Source of the DNA: Tragulus kanchil
Lineage: Eukaryota; Chordata; Mammalia; Artiodactyla; Tragulidae
Assembly (NCBI GenBank): GCA_022376925.1
Contig: JAIOJX010000027.1
Span: 17,129,471 to 17,193,470, forward strand
Length of the DNA stretch: 64,000 bases
Reading direction: 5' to 3'
Position 1 is the stretch's first letter; every line of letters starts with the position of its first letter. Positions 33,951-45,792 of this stretch are shown here, one piece after another. The translations under genes were made by a program, and so were the position numbers. Under the pieces are notes generated by a model. That model saw only the letters and a program-made list of their open reading frames with translations. It did not search any database and was not told the origin of the DNA.

Positions 33951-34265
33951 AACAAAAGAAAAAATTTTAAATATATTTAACGTAAAATTTTTAAGTCGAA
34001 CAAATTAATCAGTGAGAAAGGTAGCAATCAGAAGTGACAGTTACAAGAAAAAGCTGATTACCAAGGCAATGAATTAGAAATACGTAGACAGAATAAACAC
34101 AATGGAAGAATTTAGAACATGAAGGTCCTAAGGAGTTCAAATAATTGGAATGAGCTGATCGAAATGCTGATAGCATATTTCTTTCATAAGGAAAACCATA
34201 TCCTATAAGCGGATCCCTGGTCTACCAACTGTCTGCACTTCTCACTAGCCACCACTCTGCCCCCT

Positions 34266-34732
34266 GCTGTTCGCTTCCCAGGGCTCTGACATCTGTGGTC
34301 AAAGGCCCACATAATTCACGCCCCAGCCTCTCAGCGGCCCTCAAATCCACTCCCCTAGTGGAGAGAAACCGCTTTCTCCAGATGGTCTCCATTTCCTCTC
34401 CATGAGCATCCAACAGAGTTCTGATTTGCTGCAATAATAAAATACTTGTTCTCCTTCTCTCTTCCACGGCACTAAGCGTTTCTATTCCTATCTCCCTCTG
34501 CCCGTGGAAACATTCCTCTCACGTCAAACTTATCTCCTGTCTTAAAAGGTTCAAAAAAATTTCTGTTTTATCGCTCTTGCTAGGACACACGTTCTCACAT
34601 CTCTGTTTTCTTCTATTTCAAATACAGTCTGTTCTTTCTCAGGAAAGGGACCAGTGCTTGGAAATGGAATAGCAATACCACTAACAAAGCTTCCATAGCT
34701 CACAGCCACTGAGCCGCACGGTCTTCTTGGAG
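34266..34732. other. Unique sequence, no gene seen
   Basis: No recognised repeat or exon. Confidence 0.35.
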
Positions 34733-34825
34733 CTTTGTGGTTGTTGTTCAGTTGATAAGTCATATCTGACTCTTTGTGACGCCCTGGACTGAAGCCTGCT
34801 GGGCTCCTCTGTCCATGGAATTTTC
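34733..34825 (-). mobile_element. BovA2/Bov-tA SINE, distal part, antisense
   Basis: GTTGTTCAGTTGATAAGTCA to CTGTCCATGGAATTTTCTC. It is separated by about 90 bases from the next piece, which carries the remaining half. Confidence 0.75.
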
Positions 34826-34917
34826 TCATCAGCTCCTATAAGTTATGATTTTTTTATTCCAGCTTAGTAGATAGAGGTCGTAAGTGTATGTGGAAGTGCT
34901 TTGCTTTCTCTCTTGGC

Positions 34918-35053
34918 TCCACCTGGATTCTCCAGTCAAGGATCCTGGAGTGGGTGGCCTTTCCCTTCTCCAGGGGATCTGTCTGACCCAGGGATCAAAC
35001 CTGGGTCTCCTGCACAGCAGGCGGATTCGTCATGGTCTGAGTCACCAGGGAAG
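34918..35053 (-). mobile_element. BovA2/Bov-tA SINE, proximal part, antisense
   Basis: GGATTCTCCAGTCAAGGATC to GAGTCACCAGGGAAG. It may be the same insertion as 34733-34825, split by inserted sequence. Confidence 0.75.
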
Positions 35054-35830
35054 AGAGAAGACACAAAAGCTCCCACAGCTTCCCTTACAGTTTCCACAAG
35101 CATTTAAACCCTCACCGCCGTGCCAGACGGTGCGACCCTAATCCACACGGTTTCTTACACAGAGCAGCAGCCAAGGAGGCAACAGGCCCCGACCAGGTTT
35201 AATGAATGCGTGGATACTTAGTTGGATTTTTTAAAGACCGGCAACAAAAGGAGAAACGAGGCCTTGGGAAGTGGAAACCTCGAGTCTTGAGCGAGTGAGG
35301 AGGATCTGGGGTGTCTTCTTTCACCACCTAAGTGTCGGCAGGCGAGGCTGCTGGAAGGGGCTCCAGAATAAGCTCCGAAGACTTCCAGAGCTCCAGCAGA
35401 GAGCAGTCTCACAGGCCGCCCATGCTGCGCGCCCTGGACGGCAGGACGCCGAGTCACCAACAGGTCTGCAGCGTGCAGCTCCCGCGGGCCCGCCCCCTAA
35501 GACACCAGCAGCTGCTCAGTTCAGCCCCCAGCAGCCAATGTCTGATATTACAGAATTTCATAACTCATACTATCCAGTGATGTGATGCAGTAAAGAATAC
35601 ATTGAACCCACTGGTTTTTTTAAGTGAGGTTAGGGAATATTATTTAAAAGTGAAATTACATAAATATCCATGTGTCATTTTCCAACTGAGCATATTTGTG
35701 GATAATCAGATCGGTGGTTACGGCCGAGGGCTTGTCTTTACAGATTCAGGACCCTACGTGAACCAATGAGAATCTAGTCAGATGGTGTTTTTTGTTTTCT
35801 TTTTAAAATTTTTAAAATTGTGTCTACTTC
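35054..35830. other. Unique sequence, no gene seen
   Basis: A GC-richer segment at 35330-35520 is open in two frames but has no recognisable domain. Confidence 0.35.
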
Positions 35831-36020
35831 TAACCTTTTTGTTTTGTATTGAGGTAGAGCTGATAAACGAGGTCTTGATATCACAGGTGCACAGTGAAGG
35901 GACTCAGCCTCACATGCACATGGGTCCATCCTTCCCCAAACTCCTTCTGAAGATCCAGGGTTCCACATAACACTGAGCAGAGTTCCCTGTGCTGTACAGT
36001 GAGTTCTCGTTGGTGATCCA
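35831..36020 (-). mobile_element. L1 LINE 3' UTR, antisense, old
   Basis: TGTATTGAGGTAGAGCTGAT, GGTGCACAGTGAAGGGACTC and GTTCCCTGTGCTGTACAGTG are diverged L1 3' UTR words. Confidence 0.65.
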
Positions 36021-36151
36021 CTTTAAAGATAGCTCTGTGTAGAGCCCATCCCAGACTCCCTAACTATCGCTTCCCCCCATCCCACTGAATCATTTTTAGA
36101 AGTCTGTGCCCAAAATAAAATGATTAGTTTACCCATATCAGAACAGAGTGG

Positions 36152-36262
36152 GGACTTCCCAGGTGGTCTGATGGTTAAGACTATGCGTCCCCATGCAAGG
36201 GGCACAGGTTTGATCCCCGATTCAGGGAGCTAAAATCTCATAAGTCTTGTGGCCAAAAACAT
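36152..36262 (+). mobile_element. CHR-class SINE, sense
   Basis: GGGGACTTCCCAGGTGGTCT head, GGTTTGATCCCCGATTCAGG, GTGGCCAAAAAC. Confidence 0.78.
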
Positions 36263-37239
36263 CAACATAAAACAGAACTTACTGTAACAAATCCAATAAA
36301 GCCTTAAATAAATGACCCACATCAAAAATAAAAAAATATCAAAAATCAGTAGTATATTCTGTGATCCTGCCTTTGGCTGAGAATAAAATATTCTCCTCGG
36401 CCACTAATCCAAATGGAACAATTTATGAACAAGCTGCTTTATTATACTGACTGTAATTATTTCTCCACCATTGTAGTTCACACTTTCTTACTTTCCTGTG
36501 GACTTTCGGTCACTTGCCTATACCACTATCTAGAATATTTCCCAGAATATTTTACAGTTTTTTTTTTTTTTTGTAAAGTGCAGCAGGTCAGTCTGACCTG
36601 AATTATTCAGGCCTGTGACTGAAGCCCAGAACTATCTATTAATATCAATGTAAACAGACCAAGGAGAGTTGAAGGGCACAGCGTCGCCTATAAGCAGTGT
36701 TTCTAGCTCATCCTCAGATGGTCCGGCATTTACCCGATGGTCACAGTGCACCGGCCAAGGTATAGAGTGCAGAGGAGGTACACAGACCTACTGGGAACTT
36801 CCTAGATCCTGAAGGGAGCCTGTTCCATGAATAAGGAAGAGAAAATGAGGTAACCTGTTACCAGATTACTCTCAGCCTGAAAACGGCACATTTCCAGGAC
36901 ATTTTAAAAAGTCACCCAGCTTAAGACTAGATTGGACAACTTAAAGGATGGAGTTAGAACAACCTTTGACCTCTGCAATCAAGGCAGTTTTAAATCCCGA
37001 TTTTTTTCCTTCTTGGCCAAAGGGAGCAAGGACCCGCATGATAAGGCTAGGCTGAGATGTGGAGACAACGCCCCTCACAGAGTCACTGTATGCAGAGAAA
37101 GGTATGGAGTAGATGCAAAGAGCTGGAAAGCCTTAAAATACTACAAAAATGCCGTTCAAATCAGCCACGGGATTGTGAGCTTCTCAGAGCGGGGGCTGTA
37201 CTCTGTCGTTTTTCCTAACTCACACCATACCTGTGACGA
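36263..37239. other. Unique sequence, no gene seen
   Basis: Contains a poly-T run at 36560-36574. A 137-residue open frame at 36932-37345 has no recognisable domain and runs into a SINE fragment. Confidence 0.35.
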
Positions 37240-37345
37240 CTGCGGAGTGAGCGAGCGTCGCTCAGGCGTGTCCGACCCTGCTGCCCCACGGACTGCAGCC
37301 CGCCAGGCTCCTCTGTCCATCAGCTCTCCAGGAAAAATCACTTGA
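37240..37345 (-). mobile_element. BovA2 or BovB 3' fragment, antisense
   Basis: GTCGCTCAGGCGTGTCCGAC and GACTGCAGCCCGCCAGGCTC. Too short to say which parent. Confidence 0.65.
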
Positions 37346-37646
37346 GGCTTGGGTCCCTTACATAAGTGGGGCTGTGCACATCCTCCAATATACTTTACAT
37401 CGACTCCAGATTACTTATAACACCGAACGAACACACGGTCACTGCTAGGTACGTGGCTGTCAGTCCAATGTCAGTGCTGTGTCCGTGAGTGCTGGAGTGT
37501 GTGGCACATTCAGGTTTCGCTCTTTGAAGCTTTCTGGAATTAAAAAAAAATTTTTTTCCATCTAAGGTTGGTTGAACCTGAGGATGGAGTAGGGTGGAAT
37601 GCCAATTGTATACTTTCTGTGCGTTTTCTCAATGAAAGTCTTCTTA

Positions 37647-37667
37647 CACACACACACACACACACGC
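37647..37667. repeat. (CA)n microsatellite
   Basis: About ten CA units, followed directly by a BovA2 head fragment (37672-37725, TTTCCTGGTGGCTCAGACAG). Confidence 0.85.
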
Positions 37668-37805
37668 ATGGTGGCTTTCCTGGTGGCTCAGACAGTAAAA
37701 CAACCTGCCTGTAATGCAGAAGACCCGATTTTGATGACAGTGGACACACGGCTCAGAAGAGCTAACAGATGCCATCAGAATTCAAGGGGAGGGAATGCTC
37801 TTGCA

Positions 37806-37996
37806 TGGCTTCCCCACGGTTGAGCAGGTAAAAGAATCTGCCTGCAATGCAGGAGATGCAGGAGACGGAGGTCCACCCCCTGGGCTGGGACGATCCCCTG
37901 GAGGAGGGAATGGCCACCCATTCCAGTATTCTTGCCTGAAAAATCCCATGGACAGTTCACGGGGTCGCAGAGTCAGACACAACTGAGCGACTAAGC
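37806..37996 (+). mobile_element. BovA2/Bov-tA SINE, sense
   Basis: GAATCTGCCTGCAATGCAGG and GACACAACTGAGCGACTAAG. Confidence 0.88.
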
Positions 37997-38477
37997 TCAC
38001 AAGCTCTGGGACAAGACAAAAGCATATGATCAAAGACAACCTTACAGCAGAGATGACCTTGAACCTTGGACGAAAGCAGGATTTGGAAAAGTGAAGGCTT
38101 AGGTGGGGGCCAGAGAGGGCTGAAGATAGAAAAGAGCTCAACTTAACATCTGACACAGTAACGCGTAAATTCATGTCCCAAGTAAGACAAGCAATCCTGT
38201 ATTGACCAGATTATTTAAACAAAGGAAGCTTCGAGTAGATGAAGGAGAGATAAAGCTGAACAGGTCTGGTTGTGCCAGATTGGGAAGAGTGCTGAAAGCC
38301 AAGCCGAATCTGTTTCTAGAATTTCTGCCACTCATTGTAATTCATCCTGATACGTTGACACAATAACAACAAAAAGCAAGTCCCGAAAGACACTGTGTAG
38401 CCATAGCTCACCATCCAGTCCTCTAAACCACGGCCGGCCAGCGAGGGGCATCCCCAACATACCTCATAGGACATTAT
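37997..38477. other. Unique sequence, no gene seen
   Basis: No recognised feature. Confidence 0.35.
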
Positions 38478-38689
38478 ATGGTTGTTGTTTATTTGCTAAG
38501 TTGTAACTCTTTTGCAATCCCACGGACTGCAGCCCGCCAGGCTTCTCTGTCCACGGGATTCTCAAAGCAAGACTACTGGAGAGGGTTCCCATTTCCTTCT
38601 CCAGGGAATCTTCACGACCCTGGGCTCGAGCCCGAGTTTTCTGGATGGGCGGGTGAATCCCTTACCACTGGCTCGCCACGGAAGCCCCA
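38478..38689 (-). mobile_element. BovA2/Bov-tA SINE, antisense
   Basis: GTTGTTGTTTATTTGCTAAG to CTCGCCACGGAAGCCCC. Its last 47 bases recur at 39744-39790 as the start of block J copy 2. Confidence 0.85.
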
Positions 38690-39084
38690 CATATTAGATA
38701 CAACACACCTATCTACACCTTAACTTTCTAAAATGCAGAAAGGCAGCTATCAGCCCTGAATCCTCAGCGCTTCCGTGGCTGCCTTCCTTTCTCTTGTTCC
38801 CGAGACCTAGTGGACATGGTGGGGAAACATCCACACACCTCAGGGTGCAGGCGAATGTTGCCACTCGGGAGACAGTATTTCAAGCTGTACTGTGTTTCTT
38901 GTCTCATCTCTGAAGAGGTACTATTCCAGTGGTCCTCGGTCGTCTTGCAGGGGGTTCCTAACTAACAGAGTGAGAGTTAGTCAGTGTGAAAAACAGGACA
39001 CGTGACCGTAGCTCTCTCTGTTTAAATCTAGTGGTTCTGATCTGACGTGCGAGCTGGGTTTAGGGGCAGGGACTGTCAGAACCT

Positions 39085-39225
39085 GAAGGGGCCTTAGTCT
39101 GATCCTCCTTATTTGAGTGGAACAAAAAGAGGTCCAGAAAGCTAATGTGACTTCCTACAGCAGACACACCTAACTTGTTATACAGCCAAGCCTAGAATTC
39201 ACATCTCCACGGTTCTAGCGTAGCT
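39085..39225 (+). mobile_element. MIR SINE, old
   Basis: GGTCCAGAAAGCTAATGTGA followed by an ACAGCCAAGCCTAGAATTCA core. A copy is at 40186-40326. Confidence 0.5.
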
Positions 39226-39247
39226 CTTATGTCAAAAGCAACACCTC

Positions 39248-39357
39248 GAGAAGTCCCTGGTGTTTCAGTGGCTGGGACTCCATTGCCGAGGGCCCCCCTG
39301 TGATTCCTGTTCTGGGAACAAAGATCCAGCAAGCGGTGCAGTGAGGCCAAAAAAGAA
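39248..39357 (+). mobile_element. CHR-class SINE, sense, diverged
   Basis: GAAGTCCCTGGTGTTTCAGT head and GAGGCCAAAAAAG end. A copy is at 40349-40458. Confidence 0.7.
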
Positions 39358-39399
39358 AGTTACACCTCACCAAACCTCAGTAGCTTTAAATTAATGCAA

Positions 39400-39695
39400 A
39401 AATATGGCTTCCCTAGTGGCACAATGGTGAAGAATCTGCCTGCCAATGATGGAGACGCAAGTTCAATCCCTGTGCTGGGAAGATCCCAGATGCCTCGGAG
39501 CAACTAAGCCCATACACCACAACTAGTGAAGCCCATGGACCCAGATCTCAGGGTCCATCACAAGAGAAGGGACCGCAGTGAGAAGTCCACGCGTGGCAGC
39601 TAGAGAAGCCTCCACTGGCCAGCGCTAGAGAAAAGCCCGTGCAGCAAGAAGAGCCCGTTCAGCCACGAATCAAGAAATACGATAAAAACAGAGCA
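39400..39695 (+). mobile_element. CHR-class SINE, sense, full length
   Basis: GGCTTCCCTAGTGGCACAAT head, GTTCAATCCCTGTGCTGGGA, GAGCAACTAAGCCCATACAC and an A-rich end. Confidence 0.85.
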
Positions 39696-40500
39696 CAGAT
39701 AACTGCCGCGGTACCAGGGCCCAATTTTGGGCTACCGAGACTCGGATGGGCGGGTGAATCCCTTACCACTGGCTCGCCACGGAAGCCCCACATATTAGAT
39801 ACAACACACCTATCTACACCTTAACTTTCTAAAATGCAGAAAGGCAGCTATCAGCCCTGAATCCTCAGCGCTTCCGTGGCTGCCTTCCTTTCTCTTGTTC
39901 CCGAGACCTAGTGGACATGGTGGGGAAACATCCACACACCTCAGGGTGCAGGCGAATGTTGCCACTCGGGAGACAGTATTTCAAGCTGTACTGTGTTTCT
40001 TGTCTCATCTCTGAAGAGGTACTATTCCAGTGGTCCTCGGTCGTCTTGCAGGGGGTTCCTAACTAACAGAGTGAGAGTTAGTCAGTGTGAAAAACAGGAC
40101 ACGTGACCGTAGCTCTCTCTGTTTAAATCTAGTGGTTCTGATCTGACGTGCGAGCTGGGTTTAGGGGCAGGGACTGTCAGAACCTGAAGGGGCCTTAGTC
40201 TGATCCTCCTTATTTGAGTGGAACAAAAAGAGGTCCAGAAAGCTAATGTGACTTCCTACAGCAGACACACCTAACTTGTTATACAGCCAAGCCTAGAATT
40301 CACATCTCCACGGTTCTAGCGTAGCTCTTATGTCAAAAGCAACACCTCGAGAAGTCCCTGGTGTTTCAGTGGCTGGGACTCCATTGCCGAGGGCCCCCCT
40401 GTGATTCCTGTTCTGGGAACAAAGATCCAGCAAGCGGTGCAGTGAGGCCAAAAAAGAAAGTTACACCTCACCAAACCTCAGTAGCTTTAAATTAATGCAA

Positions 40501-40796
40501 AAATATGGCTTCCCTAGTGGCACAATGGTGAAGAATCTGCCTGCCAATGATGGAGACGCAAGTTCAATCCCTGTGCTGGGAAGATCCCAGATGCCTCGGA
40601 GCAACTAAGCCCATACACCACAACTAGTGAAGCCCATGGACCCAGATCTCAGGGTCCATCACAAGAGAAGGGACCGCAGTGAGAAGTCCACGCGTGGCAG
40701 CTAGAGAAGCCTCCACTGGCCAGCGCTAGAGAAAAGCCCGTGCAGCAAGAAGAGCCCGTTCAGCCACGAATCAAGAAATACGATAAAAACAGAGCA
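40501..40796 (+). mobile_element. CHR-class SINE, block J copy 2
   Basis: Same element as at 39400-39695. Confidence 0.85.
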
Positions 40797-40818
40797 CAGG
40801 TAACTGCCCGCGGTACCA

Positions 40819-42280
40819 CCCGCCGGCTTTCTCAAATGCTGTCCTGTGGACGGTTGAACCAGACGACTCTATTGCTGGGGGCTCCCTGTGGGCCGTGGTA
40901 CCACCAGCCCCCAGATCCCTTCCCGCTGGATGCCACCGTCAACACCACTGCTTGCCTGTGACAACCCAAGCCATCTCCAGACGCTGTCCCGTCCCCTGGG
41001 GGGTCAATACACCCCCACTGACACACTGTACCCCCACCTTCCACCTTCTCCGCTCCAGGTAAAACCCTAGGGTAATTCCTCCAGAGACAGTCCGACCTAA
41101 CCCGAGGGCCGCTTTCCAAGAATCCCGTCCGGCTACTCTGACCGCCCAGGGGCCCGCCCAGGTGGTCCAGTTTCCCCTGCAGGTGGGAAGTCAGCCTCTG
41201 GAGTCTCGTCATTCCAGGTCATCGTGGTGACCGGCCCCCTCTCTTCCCTGCTTGGAGCGTGCATCTGAGCGCCCACTGTGTGCTCCGTGCTGGGCACAGG
41301 AGATGCAGAGATTGAGTCTGATCTCCACGGCTCGGTCTCCTGGGACAGACATAGAGGGAAATCAACACCTGCCAGTCTTCGGGTGAGGGCTGGGAGGGCG
41401 GGGTGCGCAGGTCATAGAAAGAGGGGAGTCACAGTAGCGGGATGAGCCCAGGAGGGAGCCGGAAGAACATGCCCATGAAGAGCTGCTTCGAGGAGAAGGC
41501 GGAAGGCGCCGAGAAGAAAGTGGACACAGCCTGCCGGGCGGCGGGAGCAGCACGTCGAGAAGGAAGGCGGGCGGGTGGAGAGGCAGAGAACACACTGGGG
41601 ACCCGGGGTGGGAGGAGAGGGCGGGATGGCCCGGGAGGGTGGCACTGTCACAGACACGCCTCCTCGTGTAAGACGCTGGCTCGTGGGAAGCGGCTGTCAG
41701 CACGGGGAGCTCAGCCCCGGCCCCTGAGGACCTGGAGCGCTGGGGCCTCGGGGCGGTCCGAGAGGCAGGAGACATGTGTGTCCGTGCACCCGACTCAGGC
41801 TGTTGGGCAGCGGAACTAACACAGCACCGGAAAGCAATTACACTCCAAAAAAAAAAAAAAAAAAGCCAGATCTTTATTACTCAATAATCATAGAACCATC
41901 TTAACAAACATCTTCTTTTTAGGATGACTCAATCCTATTTTTACATTGGTTTCAATGTGTATTTTTGCGTCTAATTTTTTCTCCTTCATTATACTCTTGG
42001 TTTTGGTCTATCACTTGGTCCACGGTTATATAAACTTTTTTTTTTTTTTTTTGGAGAAAGGCATAAATTGGAACCTAAGAACATAGGAACATCTGTACAA
42101 AAAAAAAATCAGTGCTTTCGTGCATAAATGAATCGGGCAGCAGTAACAGTTTGGATTTATTTAAAAAATAAAAAAGCAAGGATGGAACAACGCTGGCTTC
42201 CGGCAGTAGCATCCACACGGTGAGAACAAAGCTGCAGAGAGGCCGGGCCAGGGCTCTGGCAGTGACACCAAACTCGCGAC
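40819..42280. other. Unique, partly CpG-rich sequence
   Basis: From 41205 to 41380 an old interspersed repeat is likely (GCGCCCACTGTGTGCTCCGT). From 41400 to 41790 the DNA is G+C- and CpG-rich. It then ends in an L1-like 3' tail with an A-run at 41846-41863. A T-run follows at 42037-42052. Confidence 0.4.
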
Positions 42281-42735
42281 GCTGGCATTCATCTCGGAGG
42301 TGAGTAGAAGCTACGGGAGACTCAAACGTGCATTCCAAAAAGATATGAATTCAGGCAATTTTAAAGATAAGGAATTCAAAGCTGGAGCACAGGCCATCTG
42401 AAGACAAACACCTGCCTCCCTGCACACTGGGCGCTCGTCAGGCCTGGCAGGAACAGGGCCGCAGACTCCTGAGATGAGGGAGAGGTGGTGCCTGTACAGA
42501 TGCGTTAAAACCACCTCTTCCTGCAGCCAGGTGCGCGGTGGGGGAAGCCGGTTACCACTGCGACAAGAAGAGCTTTTTCTTGGGGACTCTAAGCCTTTAT
42601 AGAGAGGTTGAGTTCCCTGCAGAAATTCAAACTATGCTTTTCCCAGAAAGAAAAAACGATACATGTTGATATTTGTAAATCACATTGAGGGAACTCTGCT
42701 CCATGTTTTGCGGCAGCCTGGATACGTGTCTATGT

Positions 42736-43107
42736 GTTACCGAGTCCAAGCCTGGTCTGCTCACGCACGACAGGCCAATGAGTCCGAGAGACGAGGTGCT
42801 GAGGCAAGGAAAACCACTTTATTCAGAAAGCAGCTGACCGAGAAGATGGCAAGTTAGTGCCTCGAAATAAACCATCTTATTGGGAGTTGGATGCCAGGTT
42901 ATTTTATAGACCAGAGATTGGGGGAGGTGAGGAAGCAAACAAACCAAAAGGGCCATTAATCCTGCAAACATCCTCCTAGAATCTCAAGCCTCAGGCAGGG
43001 AATGTGTTAACTTCTCCCTTCCTGCCATCTACAAGTGGACGGGATTCTTGAATAAAGGCATTTTATTTTACCAATCAGCTGAGGGGCAGGGTCCCCCAGG
43101 CAAGCCA
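42736..43107 (-). mobile_element. ERV LTR, antisense (copy 1)
   Basis: On the minus strand the order is a U3-like region, a TATA-type TCTATAAAAT (complement of 42898-42907), then about 80 bases later an AATAAA (complement of 42820-42825), then a short U5 ending ...GGTAACA at 42736. This is the layout of a retroviral LTR. No internal viral genes flank it, so it looks like a solitary LTR. The upstream limit is uncertain. Confidence 0.55.
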
Positions 43108-43189
43108 TTGAGTATGATTATAATAATAACATCAATGGAAAGCGAGTCAAAGAGACACTTTGCAACACGGAGCCCGAATTGGTTTTCTC

Positions 43190-43295
43190 CCTGCAACACA
43201 CGGTTGGCCGAGTCCCTTTGCTGTGCACCCGAGACTATCACAGTATGGTCAATCAGCTGTACTCCAATAAAAAATACGGTTTAAAAAATATATGG
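43190..43295 (+). mobile_element. L1 3' end fragment
   Basis: GAGACTATCACAGTATGGTC, CAATCAGCTGTACTCCAATA and an A-rich end resemble an L1 3' UTR. A copy is at 44280-44387. Confidence 0.5.
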
Positions 43296-43825
43296 TTCAA
43301 TTTACGGTCAAAGGTCATCGACCCTGAGTCTTAAGGAAATCAAGCCTGAATATTCACTGGAAGGACAAACTGCTGGCATTCATCTCGGAGGTGAGTAGAA
43401 GCTACGGAGACTCAAACGTGCATTCCAAAAAGATATGAATTCAGGCAATTTTAAAGATAAGGAATTCAAAGCTGGAGCACAGGCCATCTGAAGACAAACA
43501 CCTGCCTCCCTGCACACTGGGCGCTCGTCAGGCCTGGCAGGAACAGGGCCGCAGACTCCTGAGATGAGGGAGAGGTGGTGCCTGTACAGATGCGTTAAAA
43601 CCACCTCTTCCTGCAGCCAGGTGCGCGGTGGGGGAAGCCGGTTACCACTGCGACAAGAAGAGCTTTTTCTTGGGGACTCTAAGCCTTTATAGAGAGGTTG
43701 AGTTCCCTGCAGAAATTCAAACTATGCTTTTCCCAGAAAGAAAAAACGATACATGTTGATATTTGTAAATCACATTGAGGGAACTCTGCTCCATGTTTTG
43801 CGGCAGCCTGGATACGTGTCTATGT

Positions 43826-44197
43826 GTTACCGAGTCCAAGCCTGGTCTGCTCACGCACGACAGGCCAATGAGTCCGAGAGACGAGGTGCTGAGGCAAGGA
43901 AAACCACTTTATTCAGAAAGCAGCTGACCGAGAAGATGGCAAGTTAGTGCCTCGAAATAAACCATCTTATTGGGAGTTGGATGCCAGGTTATTTTATAGA
44001 CCAGAGATTGGGGGAGGTGAGGAAGCAAACAAACCAAAAGGGCCATTAATCCTGCAAACATCCTCCTAGAATCTCAAGCCTCAGGCAGGGAATGTGTTAA
44101 CTTCTCCCTTCCTGCCATCTACAAGTGGACGGGATTCTTGAATAAAGGCATTTTATTTTACCAATCAGCTGAGGGGCAGGGTCCCCCAGGCAAGCCA
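43826..44197 (-). mobile_element. ERV LTR, antisense (copy 2, block K)
   Basis: Same LTR as at 42736-43107, unchanged. The pair is not a provirus: no internal region lies between them and they are part of the block duplication. Confidence 0.55.
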
Positions 44198-44419
44198 TTG
44201 AGTATGATTATAATAATAACATCAATGGAAAGCGAGTCAAAGAGACACTTTGCAACACGGAGCCCGAATTGGTTTTCTCCCTGCAACACACGGTTGGCCG
44301 AGTCCCTTTGCTGTGCACCCGAGACTATCACAGTATGGTCAATCAGCTGTACTCCAATAAAAAATACGGTTTAAAAAAAATATATGGTTCAATTTACGGT
44401 CAAAGGTCATCGACCCTGA

Positions 44420-44715
44420 GTCTTAAGGAAATCAAGCCTGAATATTCACTGGAAGGACTGATGCTGAAGCTGAAGCTCCAATGCTTTGGCCACCTGATGC
44501 GAAGAGACGACTCCTTGGAAAAGGCACTGATGCTGGGAGAGACTGAGGGCAGGAGAAGAAGGGGGCAGCAGAGGATGAGATGGTTGGGTGGCGTCACCAA
44601 CTCAATGGACATGAGTTTGAGCACACTCTGGGAGACAGTGAAGGACAGGAAGCCTGGCGTGCTGCAGTCCACGGGGTCATAAAGAGTCTGACACACTGAG
44701 CAACAACAAAGGTCA
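44420..44715 (+). mobile_element. BovB LINE 3' end, sense
   Basis: Encodes EIKPEYSLEGLMLKLKLQCF, GHLMRR and the rest of the ORF2 C-terminus with few defects, then GACACACTGAGCAACAACA. It is the best preserved short BovB end here. Its first 40 bases also occur at 43325-43366, before the block K junction. Confidence 0.88.
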
Positions 44716-45389
44716 AAGGTGTTTTGCATTGTGTGTGTGTGTGTGCTCTGGCTACCAAACAGATCATTGTTTCTACAGGACTATGAATGACAGTCTGACC
44801 CGCAGGACCTACGCCACTTGTCTGCTGTGAACCGGGCACGTGTATGCAGACGTGCAAGCTCCGCACAGGCGGCAACGTGCCCAGACACCACGTGACAGAG
44901 CTCCTCTGCAGGGACTGGCGTCTGGTGACCACATCAAGTGGAAACGTTTGTGAGTTCGGGCAGCTGTTTGGGTCCTTCCTGGGCTCAGTGAGCCCGAGCC
45001 CTCTCCCGGCTCTCGGTGGGCCAGGCCCACAGCTGCGACGCCATCGATACTTAGAAAAGTGCACGAGATACACCGAGACAGATCTCCAGGCCCACGTGGT
45101 CTACAGTTCAAACGAGACCTTGGGGGACAATGCTGGTTCAACGCAGCTGAGGCTGTATGTGCAAGAAAGGGAGGAACATCGGGCACGGCTCTGCCCAGAA
45201 AGACCGTGAAAGAAAGTAACACGGCAAAGTCTTGTGCTCACAGGACAGAGATCCTTCCTCTTGGAGCCAGGAGCTAAGATGAATGTGGGATGACCTTGAT
45301 TGATTCTCCCTATTGTCAGCAGAGGGGATCAACTCAAGTAAATGGACGTTAGCTCCAAGACCTACTGCATATTTGTTTTAAGAACTGAT
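44716..45389. other. Unique sequence with (GT)n
   Basis: A (GT)n run at 44730-44745, then single-copy DNA. Overlapping open frames of up to 159 residues show no domain. Confidence 0.4.
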
Positions 45390-45792
45390 TTGTAGCTGAA
45401 ACATGGAGGCCTTCTCTCTGACTCGCCCATTACTCAGAAGGCCCTGGTGTCCTAGAATTCTTAAGGAAATAAAATGCCTATGGCTTTCATCAGAAGTCAT
45501 CAAACAGCCGAACCGTCTTCCGCAGTGACTCTTTTTGCCTTTGGCCACCGACCTGACCTATCTCTAGCTTCCAAGATGGGTAGCAAACTTATCTTCTTAA
45601 AGCAAAGCTCCGATTCTGTTACACCCCTTAACAGAGCCCTTTTACCACCTCCAAAGTACCTGCGGCCTAACGTCCAAACCTATGGCCAGGCTTTCGGAGC
45701 CCCCAAAGGTAACTTCTGCCACCCCCACTTCTGCATACAGTGTGGCAGGGTTTCCACGCTCTCTTCTAAACAAGGGTCTTCAGATGCCCACG

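Larger units (their letters stand above)
32112..34265 (+). repeat. Duplication block I (two 1.07-1.09 kb copies)
   Basis: Copies are 32112-33177 and 33178-34265, offset 1066 then 1088. Copy 1 lacks about 20 bases inside its CHR SINE (after GGACCAATGT). The junction has a short overlap, CTGCCCCTGCTG. Content: BovA2 and CHR SINEs and AT-rich low-copy DNA. Confidence 0.95.
38643..40818 (+). repeat. Duplication block J (two 1.07 kb copies)
   Basis: Copies are 38643-39716 and 39744-40818, offset 1101, ending at GCGGTACCA in both. The 27-base linker 39717-39743 matches neither flank. Copy 2 starts in the middle of a BovA2 SINE that is whole only in copy 1. Confidence 0.95.
42281..44458 (+). repeat. 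Duplication block K (two 1.09 kb copies)
   Basis: Copies are 42281-43366 and 43372-44458, offset 1090-1091. Copy 2 has one G fewer in the first 40 bases and two more A in an A-run near 44375. The block duplicates a complete-looking ERV LTR and ends in the same BovB word, CACTGGAAGGAC, in both copies. Confidence 0.95.

Noticed and set aside
36932..37345. 137-residue frame as a possible exon or small protein
   Set aside because: No recognisable domain, and its end lies in a BovA2/BovB fragment.
41362..41819. Overlapping open frames of 125-137 residues on both strands
   Set aside because: They arise from G+C-rich composition lacking stop codons. No motif or splice context was found.
44269..44682. 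137-residue frame with a well-formed C-terminal half
   Set aside because: The C-terminal half is the BovB ORF2 tail and the front is an L1-like fragment. It is not a host gene.
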